Below are positions 40,868 through 52,713 of a DNA stretch of 64,000 nucleotides, one piece after another. The DNA comes from Branchiostoma belcheri (Eukaryota > Chordata > Leptocardii > Amphioxiformes > Branchiostomatidae), in contig NW_017804176.1 in NCBI RefSeq assembly GCF_001625305.1, positions 1,511,476 to 1,575,475 of the forward strand, read 5' to 3'. Positions within the stretch are counted from its first letter, which is position 1. The number at the start of each line of letters is the position of its first letter. Made by a program: the position numbers and the translations under genes. The notes beneath the pieces are model-generated. The model was not told the origin of the DNA. It did not search any database and saw nothing but the letters and a program-made list of their open reading frames with translations.

Positions 40868-43700
40868 ATGGAGGAAGCACCAACCCGCGCATCGCTGCTC
40901 TTCTTCTCCTTTGTTTTCTTTTCCCTCGCCGTGACAGCCGGTTCGGCGGAGACTCACTTCGACGCCAGGGACGCCGTGGTTTTCAGCGGGCCGAATGGGA
41001 GTTCCTTCGGGGCGTCCTTGCTGAAGTACCGAGGAGGCAGGGAGACAGACAACGGCACCTGGTAGGTCGACAAGCGGGGGTTAACTCGCAGCATGACACG
41101 TTGGTACTTTGCCAACAGAGCAGTTATATAGACCAAACAGAAATAGTAGGAGACAGGAGTTCCAATCTCCGGCCTGCTGGTTAACAGCACTGCGACTATG
41201 TTTATACTTCTGCGTACAGTTCTTAAGTTGTATCCATATATCGTGAGAAGATCCTCTTGTGACTTAATTAAGGAGGAAGGGTGGGGGACATTTTTTCTGT
41301 GCCATTGTCCCTCTTTTGTACCTTTTCCGTGGCTTAATGTAGCATGAGGACGGATACGTGAGAGGGGTTTGATTACAAAACGTTGGAGAGGTGACACACT
41401 CACATGTCAACCGTCCCGTCAGAAAGGCACAAAAGGTAGTTGCGTCCGTGTCACGGAAGCATCGGGTTTCTCTTAATTAAAGCGGCCGCAACCGCGAAGT
41501 TCACCGGCCACAATGCGAGCCCGCATGCCCTTCTCTCTAACAGGCTCGCCCTTTACGAAGTGGTGACGAATACGCACTGACAGAGTCATTGTCTAAAAAG
41601 AGATAGCTGAGGCTATGATCGGTTGGAGCGCTGCCCAAACCGCAAGAAAATGCCAGAGGGTCCAAACCTTGTACGGATTGTGGGTTTGGATAGGAGTCAA
41701 ACATTTCTCTTATCTCTCTAGAGGGTGGGTATTGATTTGCAAGATAGCCCCTCTCCTAAACTATGTCAACGGCAAAGTGAAGAAGAAAAATTGCTACTTT
41801 GAGGCGTCAAAGTTGAGATCATTATTGCCATTTTGTCATGATTGATGACTTGCTTGCATTGAAATCATAAACTGTGAAACAGTAGGAGGCAAGAATGAGA
41901 AACAGTCCATAATCCCGTGAGAGTTTCAGGAGTGGGGGTAGGTACATTCTTTTCGTACAAAAAGCCTGGAGGGGAATTAGGGGTAAGAACCATGTCTTTG
42001 TTTTCTCAGTTTATCCCAAAACAGAAGTGACATATGACTTTACGTCCGTCTTAAGGTTTTGAAAATAGGGGTTCGAAGAAATGGACACAAAAAACAATGC
42101 CTTACTTTGAATCCCGTATATCTAGCGTTGCTTGTGTACTTGTCAAAACGATTAAGGCATAAAAGGCGTAAATAACCACTACAAGCTAAAGTGCTTTATA
42201 GATATCTGCAGTTAAGTAACCTTAAGTGCCATCAATGTTTATAAATTTGTATCCATGCGATACTGTATCTTGTTTCACAGTTGAAAATTGCTCTGAAGAG
42301 ATATAGGGGAGGCGGTGTACTGTTGCCAGGGAAAAGAGGCACCACTGAACAGAGCGCTAATCTTCAAGCAGATATAAGATCCAGCTTAGTCGCAGTGTTT
42401 TACGCGTGTTTTGCAACATTTAGTACGTGTTGCTAGTAGTCACTACTGACTTCTACATCTACTTGGCACCTAGAAGTCACCATAACGTGTACTATAAAAA
42501 TTGAAATGTTGCAACCACAGATAAAACACTTATGCTAATCCTTACATCTGCTCGTAGATTAGATCTCGCCACATGAACGTTATTTTTCCCGCGGGAAATA
42601 TCTGACGACAGTTGAACCGTTTGTGTGTGCCAAACAGTCCTCGGAATTCTCCCCAACAAATCTGACAGTTCGGGTAAATCGTTGAGGAGGTTCAAAACGC
42701 CTCTGGACTTGTCTGCTACTGTGGTGTAGCAAACAGAAGGCCTTTCCCAGGGATGTTTGACATATTTCTGACCTTTTTTGACTTTCTACGTACACTTGAC
42801 TTGACTTGACTTTATTGGGATCCACATTTAGCTTACAACAAATGTAGCTATTCTTCCTGTGGTCCTTCAAGACACACATGACACATGACATATTTACAGA
42901 TGCCTCATCAGATGTAGACGTTATTAATGACATTAACAGTACAGCGGTTAAGGGGTCTGAGGCTAGAGTCAATATTTCTGCCCTTTGCTGCTTAGTTGCA
43001 TCATCTAGATTTGATTTATGAATTTTCAGCAACATTTCGTTTATAATTAGGGGCGTCGACGAAATTGAAATGTCTCACTCAGACGTTCTACTAATTTATC
43101 GACTCCCATTCTATGATTTATTTCTTTCACAAATGAGGGGAAATTTCATTAGCCGTTCAAAACATTAGCCCGCAGTCACAAAATAGCGTGGTCTGTTTAC
43201 TGTCATCAAAACTGTTCATTAGAGATGGTGCTGGTCATCTGTTATAATGGACAGCTGTCTATCCATCATTATGATCTATGGCGTGTTTTTGTGAATAGAT
43301 TATCATAGATAGCTTCTGCACTAGTTCGACGAATTTGTAAGTTAGCTTCATCCTTGTCTGTGAAATTGTCTTCGTTTATGCCACGATAAGTCAAAACAGC
43401 AAACGACAATCTGGTCCGAGAACACATCGTCCTTTGTGTAGAATTGGCAGATGCCTTCGCCGACGTAAACTTCTCAGTTTTGTTTATGTCTCCCTTTTGA
43501 GGGAATGTCTTGTCCTGTTATCCACATTCCACAATCTCATTCGTCTCTCTAATTGCTAACATTTGTCTTGCACGAGCCCAGGATCCTGGTGGGAGCACCG
43601 GACTCTCGTCCCCAGGCGACCAAATTTGGCGGCTCCGGTGAGGTGTACAAGTGTCGTCTGACGTCTGAGGGCTTTTCTTTCAGAGGCTTGTCATTTTACG
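40868..43700 (+). CDS. Integrin alpha subunit, first two exons (partial gene)
   Basis: Integrin alpha chains pair with beta chains as cell-surface receptors for matrix. Exons 40868-41061 and 43582-43700 join with matching phases (TG|G gives Trp). Residues 1 to about 27 are a signal peptide with the hydrophobic run LLFFSFVFFSLAVTAG. The mature start has the family pattern: FDARDAVVFSGPNGSSFGAS, then NGTW|ILVGAPDSR and GSGEVYKC. This is the first FG-GAP blade of the beta-propeller, with the VGAP and G.VYKC landmarks and two N-glycosylation sequons. The second exon ends in phase 1 at G|GTGAGT. The spacing and text fit the laminin/RGD-type alphas that lack an inserted A domain at this point; the subtype is not determined. 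Confidence 0.85.
41130..41215 (-). mobile_element. Possible tRNA-like SINE fragment (antisense)
   Basis: On the minus strand the stretch reads GTGCTGTTAACCAGCAGGCC, then GGAGATTGGAACTCC, similar to an anticodon-arm plus B-box layout (GGTTCGANTCC type). It is short and diverged, inside the first integrin intron. A chance match is possible. Confidence 0.22.
42795..43035 (-). mobile_element. 3' end of a non-LTR retrotransposon with CAAGT-type tail
   Basis: On the minus strand the sequence ends in AATAAAGTCAAGTCAAGTCA (AATAAA at 42816-42811). Short tandem repeats after the poly(A)-signal-like hexamer are typical of CR1/L2-clade LINE tails. An open frame of 151 codons runs through it, but it continues past the tail into unrelated intron and shows no reverse transcriptase motif. 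This is a 5'-truncated fragment in the integrin intron. Confidence 0.5.
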
Positions 43701-44919
43701 GTGAGTGTTCCGTGCTTTCCTGTGTTTCTATAGCTTAACACTTGGCAAGAGCAGTTCACACAGCTTGACGTGGGTGACTTTTAATTCAACTCTTCGAGGC
43801 CGATATTGACGTTTCGCTGCGCTCGCAGGCGACGCGCCAAAATCGCGTTTGAATTTCCCGCCAAAATTGTGAGCCCGACGGCTCCTGTCACATTTGTCGT
43901 GCGATAAGTTTATGACAGCTTATTGTGGAAATTATTGGACCGGCGTGGATGTTTCTTACGAAATGCGGTTGTTTGTGATAAAAAAGGTGGTTGTAGATCA
44001 GTTCGTGTGTAGACCGTGTTCTGTCCAACACCCCCTCGCCGAAAATCGTCCGAAAAAATCATACAAAAATGGATGGATGATGCGACAAAACAACTTGAAG
44101 CAGGAACATTAGACAGAAAAAATAAAATATGTGATTGGCAACTTACCTACACGATGAAAACAACCCAAAAAAGGTATGAAGGAAAGTTACTGATTAATTT
44201 TCCTACTCTTCTTGTTTATTTTTGTTGACATAGACTTAGATGTCCATGTTTACTTTGTAGGTCACGGAAAGTCACCAAGACCCAAACATCGCTCATTCAC
44301 TGTCTCAATGATAACTAACCACTGCCGTTTTAAGACAAATTACACTGTCCAGCCACTTAATATATACATCTTCTCTGTTGTTCCAACTGACCGACATGTA
44401 AGAAATTTGGAAGTAAGGAAATCTTGTCCAGTCTTATTATCAGAGGAGGTAGGGATGAGGTACTTATGTACACTTTTAGCACATAAATATCGTTGCCAAA
44501 CACTACAAGACTCGACTGTGGTTCCAATTTCATTTGGAAAAATTCCCCTCAACTTCTTTCTTATTTCCGACTTCCGTCGGTTCGTCCTTTCTACTCCTGG
44601 TCCAGACATTTTAGAGGGTCGTAATTTGAAGCCCCGCAAATTATCTCCTGGCGTGATTGCACAGCTAGCGTCTGGCGGAAACAAGGCGTAATTTGTAACT
44701 CATGTTTCTGCAGTGTTTTGGTCCAGTCTAACGTGTTCCCTGTTATACACTATTAACCAATTGGACTAATTGGGCGTAACGCAGAACTGTTTGTTTAACC
44801 CTCGCCACAACAGATACCTGACGAGGAATCTGGGGCATTCTTGTTCTCGGGTATCCCACCATTCCCGCCCAACTGTTTCCACATTGGCACCGTTTCATTT
44901 ATCATCCATGGTCTTCTAT

Positions 44920-45008
44920 AGGCTCCTCAAAAGGCTTCTTGGTGGGCTTCTTTTCAGTTTATCATATGTTTTCTGACTGAGCCCAACCAAGAAGCCTGTT
45001 GAGGAGGC
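44920..45008. repeat. Inverted repeat with 29-30-bp arms
   Basis: Arm 44920-44948 (AGGCTCCTCAAAAGGCTTCT onward) is inverted at 44979-45008 with only a couple of mismatches and a one-base offset. The loop is about 30 bases. Transcribed, it would form a long hairpin. It may be a tiny MITE or a palindromic remnant. Confidence 0.7.
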
Positions 45009-46512
45009 TAGTGACATAGGGTCACGGCAAAAAGTTGAAAATTCCAATTCATTTATCCATAGCAAACAGAAACAAACATTACAAGTGAACTCCATAAAAG
45101 TCAAGCAAAACTAAATAAACGTCCAAGGCGAATGGCATTAGCACCATTGCCGTCACCGTAATTAATACGCCTGGAAGGCTGCTATTTTTAGAATATACAA
45201 AACTCGTTTCCACCCATGACAATATCCTAGCCTGCTCCTTTCCTAATCTATTTGTTACCGTCGTGGATGACATTACGGCATTTCCAAACAGACAGCAAGC
45301 TTAAAGTTATTGATTTAGAAACTCTAGTCTCGGGCTCTTCTCTTCCAAAACCTTAAATATTGGACGAATTTCCACGCAACTTTGATTCCGAACTCTCGCT
45401 GCAGACCCCGGCCACATGGCATCGGCGTGTGAGTTGTAGCGTTACGGCAATAATCGCCGAGGTCCCGACACTCCGCTGACCTAGAACGTCAGGGTCGGGC
45501 ACAAACATTGGTACAGAACAGTCCAACAAGGCAAGATTTATCTTATACCAACGCCCTTCTGTCCATTCTCGTACCCCGTGGTGTCTCAGAGAGCAACCTT
45601 AGCAGCGACCCTTGTTACAAAGGCCTTGACCTCCATTACCATTCGGATCAAAAGGCCAGAGAAGGGCCTCTTCGTCTGTATCACATTAGGCAAGGGGCGA
45701 TCTTCCGTTTGCCACGACGCGGGAAACTTCCTGATGATACCGCTAGCGTTGCTTCTATTTTTACTAGTCAATGTGGTCTGAACTCTGAAGCAAAAGGGTG
45801 AGTGAGGATGTGCACAGTCTGACTTTTGGGTCGTCTCTGGAATTTACAGGGGTCCCAAAGCAAGGGCAGTGTATACTGAGAATCAAATCTGACGTTACAC
45901 ATGCATGTACAGTGTCTCTGTACTGATGATAGACATATGCTGGGTGTCTGTTATCTAAACTCCCTATGCCATAGACACACAAATACAAACACACTTTGGA
46001 GGGAACACCCTTCTACTAAATGCATCGTTTAGACAACTTTATTTCTATCAAATAACCACCAAAACCACATGCAAATACTCTCCATACGTAGATTTTTGTG
46101 AAGACCGTATCTTGTTTCTATCTAGCAGTGAAGTAGCCCCACGCCGCAGCGTAGTGCTTGACAACTGGGTGGCCCAAGGGCTATAGAAACGGAGATGGAC
46201 ACCGCCCTATGTACCGAAAAGGGAAGGATATTGTTTCTGAAGAACCAAGCCTTGAGGTCTAGTAGTTGATATATCGTTAAGGCCTCCTGAATCCCGACAA
46301 AAGTGTTCATGGTAACGACCTTTGTGCAATCAGAAACCTCTGCTCAAGTGCATGTTGCTAGGGCCAGGCGGAATCCTGCAGATAGAGGTTAAGGTAAAGA
46401 GAGTTGTGTAGGCATGAGACCGTCCCCCACACTCCCACTGGACGGAAAACGTGACATACCATACACCAGGTATCACATGGACTGTTGTCATCATCATCAG
46501 ACAACTCTGTTT

Positions 46513-46525
46513 GTTGCTAGGCAAC
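46513..46525 (+). promoter_or_regulatory. Second RFX-like X-box palindrome
   Basis: GTTGCTAGGCAAC is a perfect inverted repeat about a central A, and fits the RFX X-box consensus. It sits in the integrin intron with no promoter visible nearby; an enhancer role is only a guess. Confidence 0.3.
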
Positions 46526-47420
46526 GTGCAAGACGACCAACACCATCTGTCATACCTAGGCATCTAACGTTAAACGTGAAAAGCCATTCTCTTGCTGTAT
46601 GTAAGGTTCTCTTTGTTCTTGATGGACAACGGCTGGTACTGAATGTCACTAGTATGCTTGTTCCATGCGGGAGCTATAATGTATTTCAAGAATCGTGCAT
46701 TCCGGTCAGGTACATGTAGTTACCGTGCAGTTTCTTGCTTTACTTAGTCTAGTTCTGTGACCAAGGCTAGAACCAACTGTTACCGTTTGAGGCAACCTCT
46801 GCGTGAGTGAAATTTACAGCAAACATACAAGCTACAAGGAGTGGGTTTGATGTATTCGTAAATTTGAATTGCTTCCCTATATACATGTGAGTTTTATCTG
46901 TAAGGACACAGATGATGTTCAAAGAAAGAAATTTTCAAGAGATATATAGAGTCGGCTTTTTGCCACTTTTGACGAGTTCTGAGTAAGTTAGCAATTTAAG
47001 TTTTTGTTTGAGATACACAGATATAGGCTAGAGATATACACACTTTGCCATGGCCAACGACAAGGGTTGGGGTGTGCATCGCAAGGTCGAAGTCGGTCGA
47101 CGAACAGAGGTCTCCTACGTCTAAGGAATCTTCGCAAATTCGGAGAGCGGTGGGTGCCACAGGGTCTCGGCAATCGATGGCGACAGATACTTACTCGGGC
47201 CAGGACGGGGCAGCGGCTAAGGGATGCCGGCGTCACGGGGGTGGCAGGGGGCGACCTGGGAAGTGCAGGCGTCTGGACACAATAAATTCCACCGCAATCG
47301 TCTGAGGATGAAGCTGGCAGATTTAAAGGTGGTAGATTACGACGAAACTGAAGGAAATCTATATTCATATGTTATTTGAACAGATATATATATGTCAGAT
47401 AAAGAACGCACATATACATA

Positions 47421-47475
47421 CACGCAAGCGCACGCACACACACACACACACACACACACGCACGCACGCACGCAT

Positions 47476-47509
<34 letters not shown>

Positions 47510-47526
47510 ACGCACGCACACACACA
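47421..47526. repeat. CA/CACG microsatellite
   Basis: About 105 bp of alternating CA dinucleotides with CACG and CATG interruptions. The open frames of Thr-His and Val-Cys repeats across it on both strands are artefacts. Confidence 0.95.
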
Positions 47527-48962
47527 GAGTGAGGGAGAGACACACACAGTATCACCCATTCGTAACGGTTTGTGGGCGGGAAATCAAAATCTATTACGGT
47601 CTTAAATTAACTTGTCTAAATTCAAAAGCCGCTGAAGCGCGAATGTAGGTTAATGGGCTAGAGTCGCTGAAATCCAAGTTCAAAGTCGCCTCGAGTCCCT
47701 CCGGAAACCATAAAACTCCGCTTAGTCATACCCGTAAACCCCTTAGGTGCCTTCAAACTTGACTTTTTCACGGTGCTTCAAAGAAAATCGTGTGCACCAC
47801 CCCCTAGGAATTTCTTCTCGTCTGCCAAGTGTTCTCGTCAAAGATTCGGGTCGTCGACAGTAATTTGTCAAAGATTGATGGAGTTTACGTGGCCTTGGTC
47901 TCAGTCATTCATGATCTCCGTGCACTTGTGAGCGCAGGTGGCGCCTGGACAGAAAGCCTCGCCACTAGCGTTAAGCATCCTTGAACTCTTTCGGAAATAC
48001 ATCGTGAAATCTATGCATCTGTACACTGTACCGAGAAAAAGAAAGCTTTTACTTAAACAGAGACTTCCTAGCGATACAATAGAGAGCAAGGCCATGGTTG
48101 CCCCAAACAAACTTGGCGCCCTGCACAAAATACGGCCTTGCGGGGAAAATGCGAATTATAGGCCGAGGGACAGACAGGCGTCGACAGTGTGCTCTATTTA
48201 TAATAGTTCGCGCGCTCCCGTCGTTTCGGTGGCTGAACTTGAAAAAGACAACCACTGTCGGCCATATGGTTTCTTCAAGGACGACTAATCGTGATTTTTC
48301 GGTCGCAGTGTGTGCCAGTATTTCTGTAGCAACTGCTAGCAACTGTGTGTCTAATTGTTTATCAACGTTCTATTGTGTGATTACGCCCCTAACCGCGATG
48401 TTGCTATTCACTTTATCCAAAGTTTAGTCACTTAGCTTTTTTTATGAGTTGACATAACAAAAAGAGTGCTGTGTGTCTTCGGTGTTGTATGACATGACAC
48501 ATACAACTGTAACTGGTAGCTAACATTTTACATGTGTGACATTGTTGCCAAGATAGTTTCAACAGGGAAAAAAGCACACGTTGACATGCAGGTACAGATA
48601 GCAAGAAACATGTGGTACCACGGGGTATGTGTCTCAATGTAGAGTATGGGGCTAAAATACGGTGGCGACATGGCAAACCGTTCAAGAAAAGGGACACAAA
48701 GTTCAATGCACAGCCACGGGAGACATAGATACAGACTATATCTATAGGGTAAAAGGATAAAGGGAAGAAAAATGTTAGCGTAGAGAAGTGGCAGCTGGTC
48801 GAACTGGATGGCAAGTTACTGTGTCTAGTTAAAATCCTTCCCACACCTTTTGCTGTATAGGACAGTGCCCATCTCCGTTACTATAGTCCTTGGGCCACAC
48901 AGTTGTCCCCACAGTATACTAGTATATAGCTGTGGTAGTGGTAGATACTCAGGCTTTCTCAT

Positions 48963-49018
48963 AAGTGCTGAGAGCTAAGTGCTGAGAGCTAAGTGCTGAG
49001 AGCTAAGTGCTGAGTGCT
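48963..49018. repeat. 14-bp minisatellite, four copies
   Basis: The unit AAGTGCTGAGAGCT is repeated at 48963, 48977, 48991 and 49005. The first three are identical and the fourth has one change (GAGTGCT). Confidence 0.95.
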
Positions 49019-49049
49019 AAATAGATAAAAAGTATATTTCATTTTTAAT

Positions 49050-49145
49050 GGCCTTTGGTATGATCCAGGCGGGATGTGAACTCCCGACGTCGGGATGCAA
49101 AGCGTGCACTCTTCCCCGGCCACTCTTTCCGCTATCTGCCTAGTC
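49050..49145 (-). mobile_element. tRNA-like SINE or tRNA pseudogene
   Basis: Read on the minus strand, GCGGAAAGAGTGGCCGGGGA is followed by GTCGGGAGTTCACATCCCG, a T-arm stem-loop with a B-box-like centre, and an A-box-like TGGCCGGGGAAGAGTG upstream. The D arm and acceptor do not close well, so it is not a functional tRNA. A SINE head is more likely. Confidence 0.35.
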
Positions 49146-52100
49146 TTCCGTACGGCTGGTTAGAGTCCGGACATACCTGATCGGTAACAGTGCCCCGTGC
49201 CGTCCCGCAGTCGCCTCTCTCTAACCCCCATAAAGGCTGATTTACTACCTCGGTATATCCAAGTGTCTGAGTGAAAACCCACAAGGTCGGCAGGGACAAT
49301 AACCAAGAGGGTTTCGGTTAACAGTCACAGAAGTTCAAATTAGTTCCGAGCTGTCGGGGATCTGGGTCTGATCAACACTATTCAAAACATCGGGGAGCAA
49401 CTGGAAGGTAGAGCATTGACCGAGAAATGTACGAACTCTTTTCTATACTATTATAAAGAGGAAAATAATTTTTAGGTTGCCGGTTTACTGTTTTTTTTTT
49501 GGTGTGAAACGCGCAGACACACGCCGCAACTGACATTGATAGTTGATAAAAGGTATAAAACGTATGATAAAACGGTCTACAGTCTTAACGACCCTCTGTG
49601 GTGGTCTTCTATTTTACTGGAAGCATGTTCACTGTCTCTGACACCTCCTCACCCACACTGAGGGACTTACGGCCCAACAGACAGTTGTTTGTCATGATGC
49701 TCCTGACTGAGAGAACGCCCATACTGTGGGTTCAGTATCAGTATCAGTAGTAGTCTCTTCAGAAATCACGCCACAGAAACTTCGATCGTACGTGTCAGTG
49801 TACATTACCTCTCCTGAAATACTAGTACATTTTGGGTTGGGGTCAGCGAAAAAAAAAGCTATCAAAGGGCAAGTACATGTACTTAAATCATCCTGAAGTC
49901 GGTGAAAGGTACACCACGGGACCGCTGTGGACTCTATAATACGGCAGGGCTGCTCCTCTCGGCGGCTACTAGGTCAAGACCAGTGTTGAAGATGAATATA
50001 ACTGGCACGAGGCCATGGCCTTAATCATAACCAGCGCACCGCACGGTGTTCCACCCTGCCTTGTTCAGGAGACGAGTTACAGCAAAGGTCTCACATCCAG
50101 GACACTCCTCCTGACCCGCGGCATGATTACGGCGACACCAGGTCACCTGCCCACCCTCAGGACCACAACGTGAGAGGGATTAGGGCGATAAACCGCGACT
50201 AGTAACGCTGCCGAGAGATAAAGTACATCACAGGGCGTAAAGGGATCGATGGAGGGGGGGGTAGTTTTTGTGAGGGCGGGGCCCCCAGCAGGTGCTATAG
50301 ACCTTACAGGTGGAACGTTTCAGGTGCAGCTGTAACCTGCGGTACAACCCAAAGTCAAAGAGAAAGAGGAGGTTACAGTTTTAACTTACAGACAAGGTTT
50401 TTGTTTCAACCGACCATGTGGCAGTGCTTCTGACGGAAGTAGGGCAGTCTGGCTAATCGTAACGGACTAACAAAATAGGATCCAGGAGATAAACCCATGG
50501 ATTTGGTAATGACTGGAAGGGCCCCCAAGGGAGGAGGGGGGGTCAAATGTTATTACAAGCGCCTGAACATTCAACATCAGTTTCTTTCCTTACCTTACCT
50601 TAGACCTTAGTTCCTTCTGTGCCTGATGGTAAATTTCTTTCAAAGGGTATTTTTTTTACCTATGCCATTCGCATTTAATTGTAGAGTACGCAGAGAATGT
50701 ACTCTACAACAGGACTCCATCAAACACGTACAGTATCCTACAGCTACCATAGAACAGCTGGAGATGTGGTTTTGTTGCGGTTGCTGTGTCTGCCTAAGGA
50801 TTATAATGGAGTCAGACACAGAGATAAATGATTTAGCTTATTTGGATCTGACCCATTTCGTAGCCCCACGGTGGCAGCGCGCGTACAATCTCAAAACAAA
50901 CCTACTTATGCCAAAAACGATGGAGGATTGACTTACGACGGCAGCTGAGACACACAGGCGGCGCTTTAGAATCATGTAGCTGGTTAATAGCATAACAATT
51001 AACGGTGACAATCCCATTTTGTTGATTTAAAGTAGCGACCACAGAGGGCAGCAACTAAGGCCATTCCGTAATACTTAAAACATAAATTTGACTTATTTCA
51101 GAGTTTCACACTTTGTCTCAACCCAAAACGTAAGGGTATCGAATTTTAGACTGTCCTACTGCAGTCTTCCTCAGAATTCAAGTGGCCAATCACCTGGATC
51201 GTACGGACACGTGACGTAAGCAATTGGTCAAAAGTACCAGGAAGTCTATATCGCCCTCCGTCTCTGTGAGCAAAGTTTGGTGTGCTCCGATATTGTATCG
51301 ATGGCCTCCTTGATTTCTCTCACAAGTCTAAAATATTCGTGTTGGCCATAGCTTAGCATCAATATAGGATTATTACTAAGGATTGTTATAATGCATCATA
51401 CGGGTATTCACTTGTTGTTCCGTGTTTCCTGACACCCCTGTGGATAGATGGTACCGTCTTGTAGTCACGACTCATATGCCGAGGCATCATTTCTCTTTTA
51501 TATAGCTGCACTTGGCAGTCAACCTTTCCTGCAGTGTCTACATGCTCCGTGCTAATTGTGTCAACCACCACGATGCTTTAAATGTCGCAAAACGTGAAAC
51601 ACGCCCCTTCGACCGCTTTTAAACTTGGCAAACCGTATTTTTGGACAAAGCCATTGGCACACGCGCATGAGCTGGCATGGTGACACCGCCATATGTTTTG
51701 TTGGAAAATTCACAATTCGTCTCATCTCATCAGCCTCTGGACGCCAGACAAGTAACAGAAGCGCACCGGGCAGCCATTCATTCCGTGGATTAGGCAACAG
51801 CAAATAAATTCCATGGATGATTTTCGTCTGATTTTGAAAGAAAAAAAGGGGGTAAATTTCGCTGTCTTCCAGGGATGCTTTGAGTGACACTGATGTTGTC
51901 CCTGCACTCGTTGAATACAAGAATAAAGCAATTGTTGGCTATGACACCATTGGCTCATCACTTCAATTCTTTGTACAACGTTTACGGTCACTATTTCCAA
52001 CATGTAGACATCTTGTGTTCACGATTATTTCTGCCCATCTTTTTTTCCTCTCGCGAATTAGACTTAAGTCCGCAGAGGATGTCACCCACAAAACGTACTT

Positions 52101-52560
52101 GCTGTGGCTGTACTGTAGACAGAATGGCTATCCAATCTGGCTCCTATGTGTATTTTCGCCGCCGTCTAGATTTGATTACATCTTCCATTAGGAGTGAGGG
52201 CGTGTGGGGTGCTTCAGCGATACTGTCATCAAGTCTTTAAACCGGTACAGCCCAACAGATATACATTGTATACATTACTAAGACAATATATCAGCACAGT
52301 TTATTGTTATGATAAATGCACAACTATTGGAATATTTCTGAAAAAAATTAATGATTTCCCAGCGGGTTTTACGGGATGTTTTAACAAAGATTGATGATGT
52401 CTAGTTTTCCTGGCCGCCGGCCTACCTACCCCAGACTGGGTACATGTTGTACATCATTTTATGCGGTAATCTGTTACATAAACCTGACAGCTTTAATTTA
52501 CAGAAACCTCAGCTTAGTTCTACGTACACTGGATGTTGATTAATGCAGTTTGGAAGGGAA

Positions 52561-52713
52561 TAGACCAATCCGGGCTGTTCATCACAATTCATAGTTCAAT
52601 CAATGATAGCATGGTAATGAGCGGTTCGACCAATGAGAGAGTGGCTGCATGTCATGATATATTTGTATTTCATACGTTTTGACTAAGGTGGGCGGAGCTA
52701 TGGGATCGGTCTA
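52561..52713. mobile_element. Short MITE with 12-bp terminal inverted repeats
   Basis: The left end TAGACCAATCCG and right end GGGATCGGTCTA are inverted copies with one or two mismatches, 153 bp apart. There is no coding capacity. TA at both ends could be a TA target duplication of Tc1/mariner type, but the superfamily is uncertain. Confidence 0.45.

Noticed and set aside
42580-43035. 151-codon minus-strand open frame
   Set aside because: It crosses a LINE-type tail with CAAGT repeats and runs into intron; no reverse transcriptase or other domain motif.
44212-44691. 159-codon open frame, longest in the integrin interval
   Set aside because: No recognised domain, a competing open frame on the other strand, and no splice-site support.
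46988-47368. GC-rich overlapping frames on both strands
   Set aside because: Possibly a retroelement relic, but I could not identify any motif, so no feature is claimed.
47369-47605. Thr-His and Val-Cys repeat proteins
   Set aside because: Direct translations of the CA microsatellite on both strands.
48428-48844. 138-codon minus-strand open frame
   Set aside because: Composition (Cys, Phe, Ser, Leu scattered) is typical of random sequence; no family resemblance.
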